DNA from: Pseudomonadales bacterium
GTDB lineage: Bacteria; Pseudomonadota; Gammaproteobacteria; Pseudomonadales; Azotimanducaceae
Length of the DNA: 33,343 nt
Assembly (NCBI GenBank): GCA_021295895.1
Contig: JAGWBM010000014.1
Coordinates: 1-33,343, forward strand
Direction of reading: 5' to 3'
Part shown: positions 25,749 to 33,343 of the stretch, one piece after another
Numbering within the stretch: position 1 is the stretch's first letter
Layout of the letters: every line of letters starts with the position of its first letter
The notes under the pieces: model-generated
Databases searched by the model: none
Told to the model about the DNA's origin: nothing
What the model saw: the letters and a program-made list of their open reading frames with translations, nothing else
Translations under genes and position numbers: made by a program

Positions 25749-28121
25749 CTAGTCGTCGCGGGCGGTCTCGGCCCGGCGGGCAACGACGATGCGGTCGGCA
25801 TCCTTCAGCGCTTCGTCCGCGCGCCGCTCCACGGCCTTCGGCAAGGTTCCCAATTCGTGCAACCGGCGCTCGTAGTCCGCGATCATATTCCGGTCCAGGG
25901 AAGGGTCGATTTCCAACCGCCGCTCCAGTTCGGTGATCAGGGCGTCCGCGTCGGCGACGACCTGCCGGCGTTGCGAATGCCGATCGAGCACCACGGAGCG
26001 GGCTTCGAAGACGAGATCGCATTGCTCGCGGAACTGTTTCCAAAGTCTTTGGTCGGCACGCCTCGGTAGCGGGCCGACGGTCTTCCAGCGACGCTGAAGA
26101 CCTTTCATGGCCTCCGCCTGGTCGGTGACTCGCTCGCCGGAATCGCGGATCGCGATCGCTTCGGCGACGATTTCCTCCTTCCTCTCGATGTTCCTGTCCC
26201 ACTCCTCTTTCAACAGCGCGTGGATCGCGCCGGCAAGCTCCTCGAACCGGGTCGTGAGCTGCCGACCTGCCTTGCGGTCCACGGGGTGGTAGTGGCGCCA
26301 CTCGTTGCGCGCCTGGCGCAGAATCCTCTCGACCCCGCGCCAGTCCGCGTGGTCCCAATCGTTGTTCTCAAGGAATCCCTCAAGGGCTGCCACGATGGCT
26401 TGACGCTGCTCCAAGTTGAACGCCCGCCGCTCGGCCTGTTCCTTGAAATAGGTACGGCAGGGTTCGAACGCCCGTTCCGCGGCGCGATCGAATCGGCGTC
26501 GCAGGTCCCGGTCGCGACGCGTATCGGCCGGCCCGAGTTGGTTCCACTGATCGCGAAGCGACTTGATGGCCTGCATCTGCTCGTGTGGTTCGAGGGGGTT
26601 GTCGGCAAGTTCCTCGACTTGCTGGCACAAGGCTTCGCGCTGCGGACCTTGGGCATAGGTTCGCCACTCGCGCAACTCGCGTACCCGTGCACTCAATTCG
26701 GCGAGGTCGGTGTTGAACGGTTGGGCCTTCGCCCGGGGCAGTCCCTTGAGAAGGTCCCGAAGCCGACGTTCGCGTTCCACGGCGTCGTGCACGGCACCGT
26801 CTTCGATGCTCTGCCTCAACTCGGCCAGCCTATCGGCCATCTCATCGAGCATCGCATCGGCATGGGTCTCGGACTGCTCCGCTGCGGTGGCGAGGTCGCG
26901 TTGGCGCTGCTTCAAGGCCGCGATTTCCTCGAGTTCGGGCACGTCGTCCGGCCAAGCGAATCGTCCAAGGAGGCGATCAACATCATCGCGCTGCCGTCGA
27001 AGCTCATGCATGCCCGACTCGAAGGTATCGAAGCGGGGGTGCTCGGGGTCGGGAATGTCCCGCGCAAGGAGTTCCCTGGCCTTCGGGACCAGGTCCTGCG
27101 CCCGTTCGCGGTCGCGCGTTCGCGCCGCCACCGACGCCATCACTTGACGGAATCTCGTACTTAGCTCCTCCCCGGGTGGCTTGACGTCCGCGCCCGCGTT
27201 CCACTCGGCGGCCAGATCGTCGACGGATTGCTTCGCGTCTTCGACCGACACGTTCTCGTCGGCACCGGGCTGGAGGGAACCGGTGCCGGCGGCGAGAAGT
27301 GATTCCGCCCGCGTCAGCAACGCACCGAAATCGATCTCGACTTCCGGATGGGGCACGTGCGTTGGCTGTCGCCGTGCCGGGAAACGACGTCGGGTGGCGT
27401 TGAGATCCCGCGCCACGACACCGAACCTCGCAAGCTCCTGGTCGGTTTCCTCCATGGCGACCAAGTGGTTGGTCCAATCCTTCTCGATGGCATCGCGCCG
27501 CGCCTCGTAGTGGGGATCGTCCCCTTCGAGTGCCACTGCCGCGGCGAGGATCGACTCGGTCTGCGTGTCCTCCTCGTCTCGGCGGTGGGAGGCGGCGCGT
27601 AGCGCAGCGAGACGTTCCCGCGCCACCCGATGCAGCGACTTGTCCCGGCGGCGGGTGGTCTTTTCAATCTCGGACAAGGCCGCCGGGTTCCAGGTCGCGT
27701 CGGCGACCGCGAGACGGACCTGGGCACGGGGGTTTTCGGCCAACGCGGCCGCGAAAACAACGGAATCGGTAACGCCAGGCGCGATGGCAAGCGCGGCCTC
27801 TACCGTCTCCGCGGCCGTCAGCGCCGCGCGTTGGACCGCCGGATGATTACGTATGGTCTCCGGCGTGTCGTCGTCAATCAGGCTGAGAATTCGACTAAGG
27901 GATTCCGCCGCGACGTCGTCGTCGCCCAAGCCCTCGAAGACGATGTCGGGACGGTCTAGGCGCTCCAGTGCCTTGAGGCGAACGTCCCGGTCGGCATCGT
28001 CACGGAATACGCGGGCAAAGGTCGCTTGGTCCCCGTCCTCGAGAACGGCGAGGGCGGCGATCCTGATGGCAGGATCTTCCGCATCGAGACGCGGTTTGCG
28101 ACTGAACAGCTTGCGTAACAT
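25749..28121 (-). CDS. Long DUF349-repeat protein
   Basis: A 790-residue cytoplasmic protein, very rich in charged and helical sequence. The N-terminus (IRIAALAVLEDGDQATFARV, then DVRLKALERLDR) looks like HEAT-type repeats. The remainder carries several DUF349 units, recognised by W-spaced repeats such as QMQAIKSLRDQWNQLGPADT, AMKGLQRRWKTVGPLPRR and RRFDRAAERAFEPCRTYFKE. DUF349 proteins of gammaproteobacteria have no settled function. The start at 28121 (MLRKLFSRKPRL) is preferred over 28175 because it opens the conserved-looking region. It is a single-gene unit, convergent with the sensor kinase. Confidence 0.82.
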   Translation of the reverse strand: MLRKLFSRKPRLDAEDPAIRIAALAVLEDGDQATFARVFRDDADRDVRLKALERLDRPDIVFEGLGDDDVAAESLSRILSLIDDDTPETIRNHPAVQRAALTAAETVEAALAIAPGVTDSVVFAAALAENPRAQVRLAVADATWNPAALSEIEKTTRRRDKSLHRVARERLAALRAASHRRDEEDTQTESILAAAVALEGDDPHYEARRDAIEKDWTNHLVAMEETDQELARFGVVARDLNATRRRFPARRQPTHVPHPEVEIDFGALLTRAESLLAAGTGSLQPGADENVSVEDAKQSVDDLAAEWNAGADVKPPGEELSTRFRQVMASVAARTRDRERAQDLVPKARELLARDIPDPEHPRFDTFESGMHELRRQRDDVDRLLGRFAWPDDVPELEEIAALKQRQRDLATAAEQSETHADAMLDEMADRLAELRQSIEDGAVHDAVERERRLRDLLKGLPRAKAQPFNTDLAELSARVRELREWRTYAQGPQREALCQQVEELADNPLEPHEQMQAIKSLRDQWNQLGPADTRRDRDLRRRFDRAAERAFEPCRTYFKEQAERRAFNLEQRQAIVAALEGFLENNDWDHADWRGVERILRQARNEWRHYHPVDRKAGRQLTTRFEELAGAIHALLKEEWDRNIERKEEIVAEAIAIRDSGERVTDQAEAMKGLQRRWKTVGPLPRRADQRLWKQFREQCDLVFEARSVVLDRHSQRRQVVADADALITELERRLEIDPSLDRNMIADYERRLHELGTLPKAVERRADEALKDADRIVVARRAETARDD

Positions 28122-28511
28122 GGTGAGGCTCTCACAACGTGACCCGACATGGTTGTCTCGCCTCGCGGCGGTCACATGCGGGCGGGCTCGCCCAGCCGGG
28201 CGAGTCGCGCGTGAGAGAGGGAACGGTCAGCACTTGCCGCCCGATCTTCCGCAGGTGTCCGCCGTGAAGCGGCTCGGCGCGGCTGGATGGATGCCGGAGA
28301 ATCGACCAGCCGTTGATCCCTACAGTCGCTTTTGGCGGAGCGCTTTGCGTGAACAAGCTGACGACCACGACAACGCTCCTCGATGGGTCCGGGTACCGGA
28401 CCACAGCCGACATAAGGTGTTAGGCATTGTGCGACCGACGAGCACCGGAACGCAAATCGGGTCGGGCCGCTGGTAGGATCATGGCTGGTCGACGAGCACC
28501 GAGGGGGCGGC
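28122..28511. other. 390-bp intergenic region with hairpins and a short direct repeat
   Basis: No convincing gene is present. There are two perfect 7-bp stems, CTCGCCC-AGCC-GGGCGAG (28187-28204) and GGTCCGG-GTA-CCGGACC (28386-28402), and a 12-bp direct repeat CGACGAGCACCG (28436-28447 and 28490-28501), the second copy just before the hydrolase start. It must hold divergent promoters for the DUF349 and hydrolase genes, but none is clear. Confidence 0.5.
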
Positions 28512-29417
28512 GTGGCGCGCTGGGACAAGAGCGGCGAGGGCGAGATCCCGGACTGGTTCTGGGCGGCCGTGGAAACCGAAGCGGAGCAGCACACCGTGGA
28601 GGTCGACGAATGCGACGTCGCCTACCGGACCTGGGGGGATCCGGCGAAACCGCCCATGCTGTTGATCCACGGCATGAACGCGCACTCCCGGTGGTGGGAC
28701 TTCATCGCGCCCCAACTCACGGACGAATACCGTATCGCCGCGATGGATCTCACCGGCATGGGCGACTCCGACTACCGCTATGCCTACGATGCCGAGACCT
28801 ACGCGGCGGAGATCGTCGGTGTCTGCGACGATGCGGGCTTCGGCAACGAGGTGGTGATCGTCGCCCACAGCTTCGGCGGCGTCATGGCCACCAAGGCCGC
28901 GAACCTGTTCCCCGACCGCTTCGGTTCTCTCGTACTCGTCGACTCCGGTATCCGGCCTCCCGACGAACCCGTTCCCACCGACGGCCCGTTGATGGGCGGT
29001 GGTCGTGCCAAGGTGTATCCCAATCGCCAAGTCGCCGAGGAGCGCTTTCGGCTGTACCCCCCGCAACCTTGCGCCAACCGGTACATCCTCACCTACATCG
29101 CCCGCCACTCCCTGATGCGCGTCGACGGCGGCTGGGCGTGGAAGTTCGACGAGGAACTGCCGCTCGTCCTAAAGGGCGGCGAACGCCAACCCGAGGACTA
29201 CAGCGGACTGTCGCTACCCGTCGGAATCATCTACGGCGAGTTGAGCGAGTCCTGCAAGAAGAGCGCGGTGGACTGTACCGTTGGGCTGATTCCGGGCGAC
29301 GTACCAGTCGTGGAAGTGGCGAATGCGCAGCACCACGTGTTCCTGGATCAGCCGTTGGCGTTTGTCGATGCGCTCATAGCGACTGTTCGTCGGCTGCGAG
29401 GCGCCTCACAGGACTAG
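28512..29417 (+). CDS. Alpha/beta hydrolase
   Basis: A 301-residue serine hydrolase of the alpha/beta fold. The oxyanion motif is LLIHGMNAHSRWW (about 50-62), then DLTGMGDSDYR, the nucleophile elbow VAHSFGG with S120, and the catalytic His in NAQHHVFLDQP (274 or 275). There is no signal peptide. Conserved-looking aromatic and Cys residues (PPQPCANRYI, SESCKKSAVDC) do not point to a substrate. It starts at GTG with GAGGGGG about 3 bases upstream. It could be an esterase, an epoxide hydrolase-like enzyme or a C-C hydrolase. Confidence 0.85.
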   Translation: MARWDKSGEGEIPDWFWAAVETEAEQHTVEVDECDVAYRTWGDPAKPPMLLIHGMNAHSRWWDFIAPQLTDEYRIAAMDLTGMGDSDYRYAYDAETYAAEIVGVCDDAGFGNEVVIVAHSFGGVMATKAANLFPDRFGSLVLVDSGIRPPDEPVPTDGPLMGGGRAKVYPNRQVAEERFRLYPPQPCANRYILTYIARHSLMRVDGGWAWKFDEELPLVLKGGERQPEDYSGLSLPVGIIYGELSESCKKSAVDCTVGLIPGDVPVVEVANAQHHVFLDQPLAFVDALIATVRRLRGASQD

Positions 29418-29480
29418 GCGTTGTCGCACTCACTTGGGTCCGCGGGGAGTGGTGGGTGTGGCCCCATGTGTTCCGGTCGC

Positions 29481-30114
29481 TCAGGGAAGTTCTCCGACCA
29501 GTGTTTCGAGACGGTGCTTCGCCAGGGCCTCTAAACGTTGGGCCTGGGCCCAAAGAGTACGCCTAATGCCAGGTTCCACGCGTCTTTCGCTGATGACACG
29601 CGCCAGATTCGCAATCGTCCGGGCACGGCGTGCGAGACGAATGTCAGGATGCTCCCGCGCCCGGCGAATGGATTTGTCCAAGATTGGCAGTCTGTGTGAT
29701 CGTGGAAGGCCAATCATCGCCGTGGCGGTGGGTGGTTTCTCGTTTGGGATCGCGCCGAACTTGGAACCCAAGAAGGCTTGGCGATAGACCGTGTACTCGG
29801 CCTGACCCAACTTGTGCTTGGTATGGCCGAATCGGGGATGCCCTTTACTGATGGGCAACCTCGAAAGGGTCGAGCACGCTCATCGCTACCGCGTCAGTTC
29901 GCTGGTTTGTCAGATGCCGACCTATGCGACTGCGCAAACTCTCGAACGTCTGCCCCGCATAGATGGGCTCGCCGTCGTAGTCGTAGAACATGTACACGCC
30001 CCACTTGCAGTCGCCAATCCGCTTGCCGTCGTGCACCTCGGTGTTCATGGCGTTTGCCAATCCTAGATACAGTGCTTTGACATCCGATGGTGGATCGCTC
30101 CGGTTGCTAGGCAT
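29481..30114 (-). pseudogene. GIY-YIG (Eco29kI-like) restriction endonuclease, frameshifted
   Basis: The first frame (30114-29845, 89 residues) has a GIY-YIG core: GVYMFYDYDGEPIYAGQT, then the Arg-rich helix LRSRIGRHL and LDPFEVAH, ending at TAA. The next frame, one base on, carries KLGQAEYTVYRQAFLGSKFG, the PNEKPP loop and a helical tail with HPDIRLARRARTIANLARVI to 29481. A single +1 shift near GTT GCC CAT CAG (29849-29860) joins them into about 210 residues. The candidate catalytic Glu and Asn lie after the break, so the first part alone should be inactive. The second frame has its own ATG (29858), but no nuclease core. It overlaps the methyltransferase by 8 bases. Assembly error is a real alternative. 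Confidence 0.75.
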
Positions 30115-31093
30115 AGGCTGGCAGAATGCAGTTGTCGGCCAACCATTCGATTACAGGGACGCATACTGCATCGCCAAACGCATACATGGCTTTGCGAGGA
30201 GAGACGGACTCCCAAGTAATGTCCTCCGCACCTTGGAGGGCCGCATACTCCGCCGCGTCCATCCATCGCGCAGCGAAATCACCCCTGCCAGCACGGAGCA
30301 CGGCCTGTCTTCCCGATCCGCCAGCGGTCGTACGTAACGCGCCGGCGATCTCGTCGGCGCGTACTTCCCACACCGCAGTACCCCGGCGCGTCCGCCGGTA
30401 CGCACCGTGACACGTCACGACATCTTGGCGTTGATAGGCGTCTACGCGAGCGGCTTGTAGGTCCGAGAGAGACCCCAGAAAACACGACAGTTTCCGGGCA
30501 CCCCACCACTCGACTTCGTGCCTAACGATGTCAGAGAGGCGGGTGATGCCATCGCAAGTTGGCGGAGCTGGGATCGGAGGGGGGGTCAAGTCCCGATAGC
30601 CGAGTACGAACACACGCATTCGACTCTGTGGGACGAACGACTGAGCGTCTACTCCGACGTGCAATACGGTGTAGTCGAGCGACTCAAGCGCATCGACAAC
30701 GGCGCGGAAATCCCTTCCTCCGTTGACGGTTAGGAACCCCGGAACGTTTTCGAGAACGACGCAAGATGGCGTGCTTGACATCTCGTGAAGGATGCGGAGG
30801 AACTCGTAGACCACACCGGACCTGGTTCCGTCTAAGCCAGCTCGGTGGCCAGCGAGTGACAGATCGACACACGGGAAGGATGCAGTCGCCACGTCAACGT
30901 TGGGGACGTCCTTGCCCCGCAGGTCTCGAATGTCGCCGAGCAGGAATTCGTCGTCGCCCCAGTTCTCGCGATACAACGCTGCCTTCGTTTCGTCAACGTC
31001 GTTTGCGAAAACAGTCTCGATGCCACGCCGCTTCAATCCGGCGCGCATCAACCCCATGCCGGCGAAGAACTCGGCGGTACTCAACACCGTCAC
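30107..31093 (-). CDS. DNA (cytosine-5) methyltransferase of a type II restriction-modification system
   Basis: A 328-residue C5 methyltransferase. Motif I is AEFFAGMGLMRAGL, motif IV SFPCVDLSLAG with the catalytic C75, motif VI ENVPGF (115-120), motif VIII QSRMR (156-160), and motif X FGDAVCVPVIEW near the end. The target-recognition region lies at about 185-290. It protects DNA against the paired nuclease, whose start overlaps this stop by 8 bases. It begins at GTG (31093-31091), 107 bases after nrdB on the same strand. The region looks less G+C-rich than its neighbours, which fits acquisition by transfer. Recognition sequence unknown; the Eco29kI relation would suggest CCGCGG but this is not shown. 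Confidence 0.9.
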   Translation of the reverse strand: MTVLSTAEFFAGMGLMRAGLKRRGIETVFANDVDETKAALYRENWGDDEFLLGDIRDLRGKDVPNVDVATASFPCVDLSLAGHRAGLDGTRSGVVYEFLRILHEMSSTPSCVVLENVPGFLTVNGGRDFRAVVDALESLDYTVLHVGVDAQSFVPQSRMRVFVLGYRDLTPPPIPAPPTCDGITRLSDIVRHEVEWWGARKLSCFLGSLSDLQAARVDAYQRQDVVTCHGAYRRTRRGTAVWEVRADEIAGALRTTAGGSGRQAVLRAGRGDFAARWMDAAEYAALQGAEDITWESVSPRKAMYAFGDAVCVPVIEWLADNCILPAYA

Positions 31094-31200
31094 GGTTCGG
31101 TACCCACGACCGCCCGCATTAGAACGACCGGACAGTACCCGAGATCATGAGCGTGCTTGGGGCAGCGTTTGTCGGATTGTTTGGTGAACCTTGTCAACTC

Positions 31201-32712
31201 CTAGTCCCAGCTCAACGCCCCGCCCGTCTGGTACTCCGTCACGCGGGTCTCGAAGAAGTTCTTCTCCTTCTTGAGGTCCATGATCTCCGACATCCACGGG
31301 AACGGGTTCTTGACGCCTGGGAACTGCTCGGTGAGACCGATCTGGGCGAGGCGGCGGTTGGCGATGAACTGCAGGTACTCGGCCATGGTGTTGGCGTTCA
31401 TCCCGAGGACGCCCCGGGGCATCGTGTCCCGGGCGTAGCGGGTTTCGAGTTCCGTGCCCTCGAGGATCATGCGCGTGGCGAGTTCCTGCATTTCGTCGTC
31501 CCACAAGTGCGGGTTCTCGAGCTTGATCTGGTTGATCACGTCGATGCCGAAATTCACATGCATGGACTCGTCGCGCAGGATGTACTGGAACTGCTCGGAG
31601 GTGCCGGTCATCTTGTTGCGCCGTCCCATGGACAGGATCTGTGTGAAGCCGCAGTAGAAGAAGATGCCCTCCAGGACGCAGTAGTAGGCGATGAGGTTCT
31701 GCAAGAGCGCCTTGTCGCTCTCGACGGTGCCGGTCTGGAAGTTCGGATCCGACAGTTCCCGGGTGTACTTCAGAGCCCAGGACGCCTTGTGGGCGACCGA
31801 TGGGACCTCGTGGTACATGTTGAAGATCTCGCCCTCGTCCATGCCCAGCGACTCGATGCAGTACTGGTAGGCGTGGGTATGGATGGCTTCCTCGAATGCC
31901 TGGCGCAGCAGGTACTGGCGGCATTCCGGGTTGGTGATCAGTCGGTACACCGATAGAACGAGATTGTTGGCGACCAGCGAATCGGCGGTGGAGAAGAATC
32001 CCAGGCTGCGTTTGACGATGACGCGTTCGTCGGTGGAAAGCCCGGCCTCGGACTTCCACAGCGAGACGTCCGCCGTCATGTTGACCTCCTGGGGCATCCA
32101 GTGATTGGCGCAACCGTCCAGGTACTTCTGCCAGGCCCAGTCGTACTTGAACGGCACGAGTTGGTTGAGGTCGGCACGGCAGTTGATCATCCGCTTCTGA
32201 TCCACCGTGACGCGTTCGCTCGACTCCGTCTCCATCTCGCCCGACTCGCGATCCAACCGCGCGGCCACCGCATCCCGGACAACCAGGCTCGGGGCGGTGC
32301 CGGCGGGTGCCGCAGTGGTCTCGACGGGCGCGGCGGCGGCCGCGCCGTCGGGACGCTCCTCCTTGACGTCCGGTGTCTTTGCGACATCCACCGGCGGAGG
32401 GTTCGGCAGGGCGATTTCCGGAACCGGCGCTGTTTTCGTGACCACCGTCGCCACCTGCGCCACGAGTTCCGGTTCGGGGGTGAGGGGGTGATCGGCGCGG
32501 ATTGATGCCGACGCGCCGTTGACCGGCGCACCGTTCGGCCATGTCGCAGCGCGGTCTTCCATCTCAACGAGTCGTTGCTCCACGGCTGGCGGTTCGTTTT
32601 CCGGCAGCGACTCCTCTCGAAAGCCCACGGACGGTTGTTCGTCGCCGGGGAAAAATCCTCGGGCCGACTGCGCGGCGGCCGCGTCTTGATCGTAATCATC
32701 CCAACTCAACAT
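31201..32712 (-). CDS. nrdB: Class Ia ribonucleotide reductase beta subunit NrdB, with long N-terminal extension
   Basis: NrdB holds the di-iron centre and tyrosyl radical used for deoxynucleotide synthesis. The 503 residues start [10 protein letters not shown] and end GGALSWD. The catalytic core begins near residue 170 ([18 protein letters not shown]). Metal and radical residues are visible: Asp in [11 protein letters not shown], Glu/His and the radical Tyr in [10 protein letters not shown], Glu in [14 protein letters not shown], and Glu/His in [10 protein letters not shown]. The extension of about 165 residues is low-complexity, rich in Pro, Ala and acidic residues, longer than the roughly 80-residue extension I recall for Pseudomonas NrdB. 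AAGGAA lies 7 bases upstream of the ATG. It is 43 bases after nrdA. Confidence 0.95.
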   Translation of the reverse strand: MLSWDDYDQDAAAAQSARGFFPGDEQPSVGFREESLPENEPPAVEQRLVEMEDRAATWPNGAPVNGASASIRADHPLTPEPELVAQVATVVTKTAPVPEIALPNPPPVDVAKTPDVKEERPDGAAAAAPVETTAAPAGTAPSLVVRDAVAARLDRESGEMETESSERVTVDQKRMINCRADLNQLVPFKYDWAWQKYLDGCANHWMPQEVNMTADVSLWKSEAGLSTDERVIVKRSLGFFSTADSLVANNLVLSVYRLITNPECRQYLLRQAFEEAIHTHAYQYCIESLGMDEGEIFNMYHEVPSVAHKASWALKYTRELSDPNFQTGTVESDKALLQNLIAYYCVLEGIFFYCGFTQILSMGRRNKMTGTSEQFQYILRDESMHVNFGIDVINQIKLENPHLWDDEMQELATRMILEGTELETRYARDTMPRGVLGMNANTMAEYLQFIANRRLAQIGLTEQFPGVKNPFPWMSEIMDLKKEKNFFETRVTEYQTGGALSWD

Positions 32713-32755
32713 GTTTTCGTTCCTTCGATTGTTTCTTACTTGATGGCGCGTCGTC

Positions 32756-33343
32756 CTACTGACACGCCTCGCAATCCGGGTCGTCGATCGAGCAGGCCGC
32801 CGGTACGTCCGCCGGTTGGCCGAGTTCCAGTGTCGGGTCGTTGACGGTCGGCGGCGGCGCACTCGCGTCCACGCTGCTCGTCGGGTCGGCGGAAACGGCG
32901 TTCAACGAGCTACCGGGCGTGTCGAGCGTCGACTTCTCGGTGCTGGTCGCACCCAACGCGCGCAGGTAGTAGGTGGTCTTCAAGCCGCGCAGCCACGCCA
33001 TCTGGTAGGTGACTTCAAGCTTCTTGCCCGACGCGTTGGCGATGTAGAGGTTCAGCGACTGGGCCTGGTCGATCCACTTCTGGCGCCGGGAGGCGGCATC
33101 CACCAGCCAGCGCGGCTCGACCTCGAACGCGGTGGCGTAGAGCTGTTTGAGATCATCCGGAGCACGGTCGACGGCGGCCAAGCTGCCGTCGAAGTACTTG
33201 AGGTCGTTGACCATGACCTTGTCCCAGAGACCGAGGCGTTTGAGGTCGTGAACCATGTAGGGGTTCACCACCGTGAATTCGCCGGACAGGTTCGACTTCA
33301 CGAACAGGTTCTGGTAGCTCGGCTCGATGGACTGGGACACGCC
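32756..33343 (-). CDS. nrdA: Ribonucleoside-diphosphate reductase alpha subunit NrdA (C-terminal part only)
   Basis: The C-terminal 195 or so residues of the catalytic subunit; the gene begins beyond the window edge. Diagnostic sequences are [20 protein letters not shown], the core's last helices and strands ([33 protein letters not shown]), and the flexible tail ending DCEACQ. The final Cys pair is the shuttle that re-reduces the active site. A variable, Ser/Thr/Pro-rich linker of about 45 residues joins the core to this tail. It is co-transcribed with nrdB. Confidence 0.95.
   Translation of the reverse strand, partial: GVSQSIEPSYQNLFVKSNLSGEFTVVNPYMVHDLKRLGLWDKVMVNDLKYFDGSLAAVDRAPDDLKQLYATAFEVEPRWLVDAASRRQKWIDQAQSLNLYIANASGKKLEVTYQMAWLRGLKTTYYLRALGATSTEKSTLDTPGSSLNAVSADPTSSVDASAPPPTVNDPTLELGQPADVPAACSIDDPDCEACQ

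Noticed and set aside
28411..28430. GTTAGGC resembling an integron attC core site
   Set aside because: No matching opposite core site or attC-like imperfect palindrome is present at the required distance, and no integrase is nearby.
28122..28476. Open frames on both strands in the gap before the hydrolase
   Set aside because: Neither shows a recognisable domain, a ribosome site or a composition like the neighbouring genes; they extend from shadows of the DUF349 gene.

Overview
The window is a piece of a G+C-rich gammaproteobacterial chromosome. The evidence is gene order and protein type: the smc-zipA-ligA block, the tesA/ybbA/ybbP trio, a System I cytochrome c maturation cluster, a PhoP/PhoQ-like pair, and class Ia nrdAB with the MLSWD...LSWD NrdB ends seen in pseudomonad-type enzymes. 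I cannot name a genus. Coding density is high and neighbouring genes often overlap by 4 to 11 bases. No tRNA, rRNA, CRISPR array or complete insertion sequence was recognised.

Layout. 1-3865: arylesterase tesA (minus, cut by the window edge), divergent from a YbbA/YbbP-type ABC exporter. 3869-4744: ttcA, tRNA thiolation. 4685-6464 (minus): an ECF sigma factor, a zinc-finger anti-sigma factor whose frame is broken by a +1 shift, and a lipoprotein with secretin-like features; this is the least familiar unit here. 6593-9302: ccmABCDE, heme export and delivery to periplasmic CcmE, without ccmFGH. 9500-16894: smc, zipA, ligA and a transglycosylase-like lipoprotein. 17081-18154 (minus): a secreted PQQ-type sugar dehydrogenase. 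18442-20526: dinG-like Fe-S helicase. 20740-21339 (minus): DoxX-family membrane protein. 21457-22338: glycerate 3-kinase-like protein. 22353-25589: a promoter with a PhoP-type direct repeat, then a glycine-zipper protein, a PepSY protein and a PhoP/PhoQ-like system, probably an autoregulated envelope-stress unit. 25749-28121 (minus): a long DUF349 protein. 28512-29417: an alpha/beta hydrolase. 29481-31093 (minus): a type II restriction-modification pair, cytosine-5 methyltransferase plus a frameshifted GIY-YIG endonuclease. 31201-33343 (minus): nrdB and the 3' end of nrdA.

The intergenic DNA carries three repeat families. A hairpin family beginning CGTAGGGG, usually with a CTTGT loop and with stems that differ between copies yet still pair, lies in all three convergent gaps longer than 100 bp. 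Two other families (A, about 80 bp; B, about 114 bp) lie in co-oriented or divergent gaps around smc, ligA and dinG. Both apparent frameshifts (anti-sigma factor, endonuclease) are +1 shifts beside G/C runs, so assembly error must be excluded before reading biology into them.
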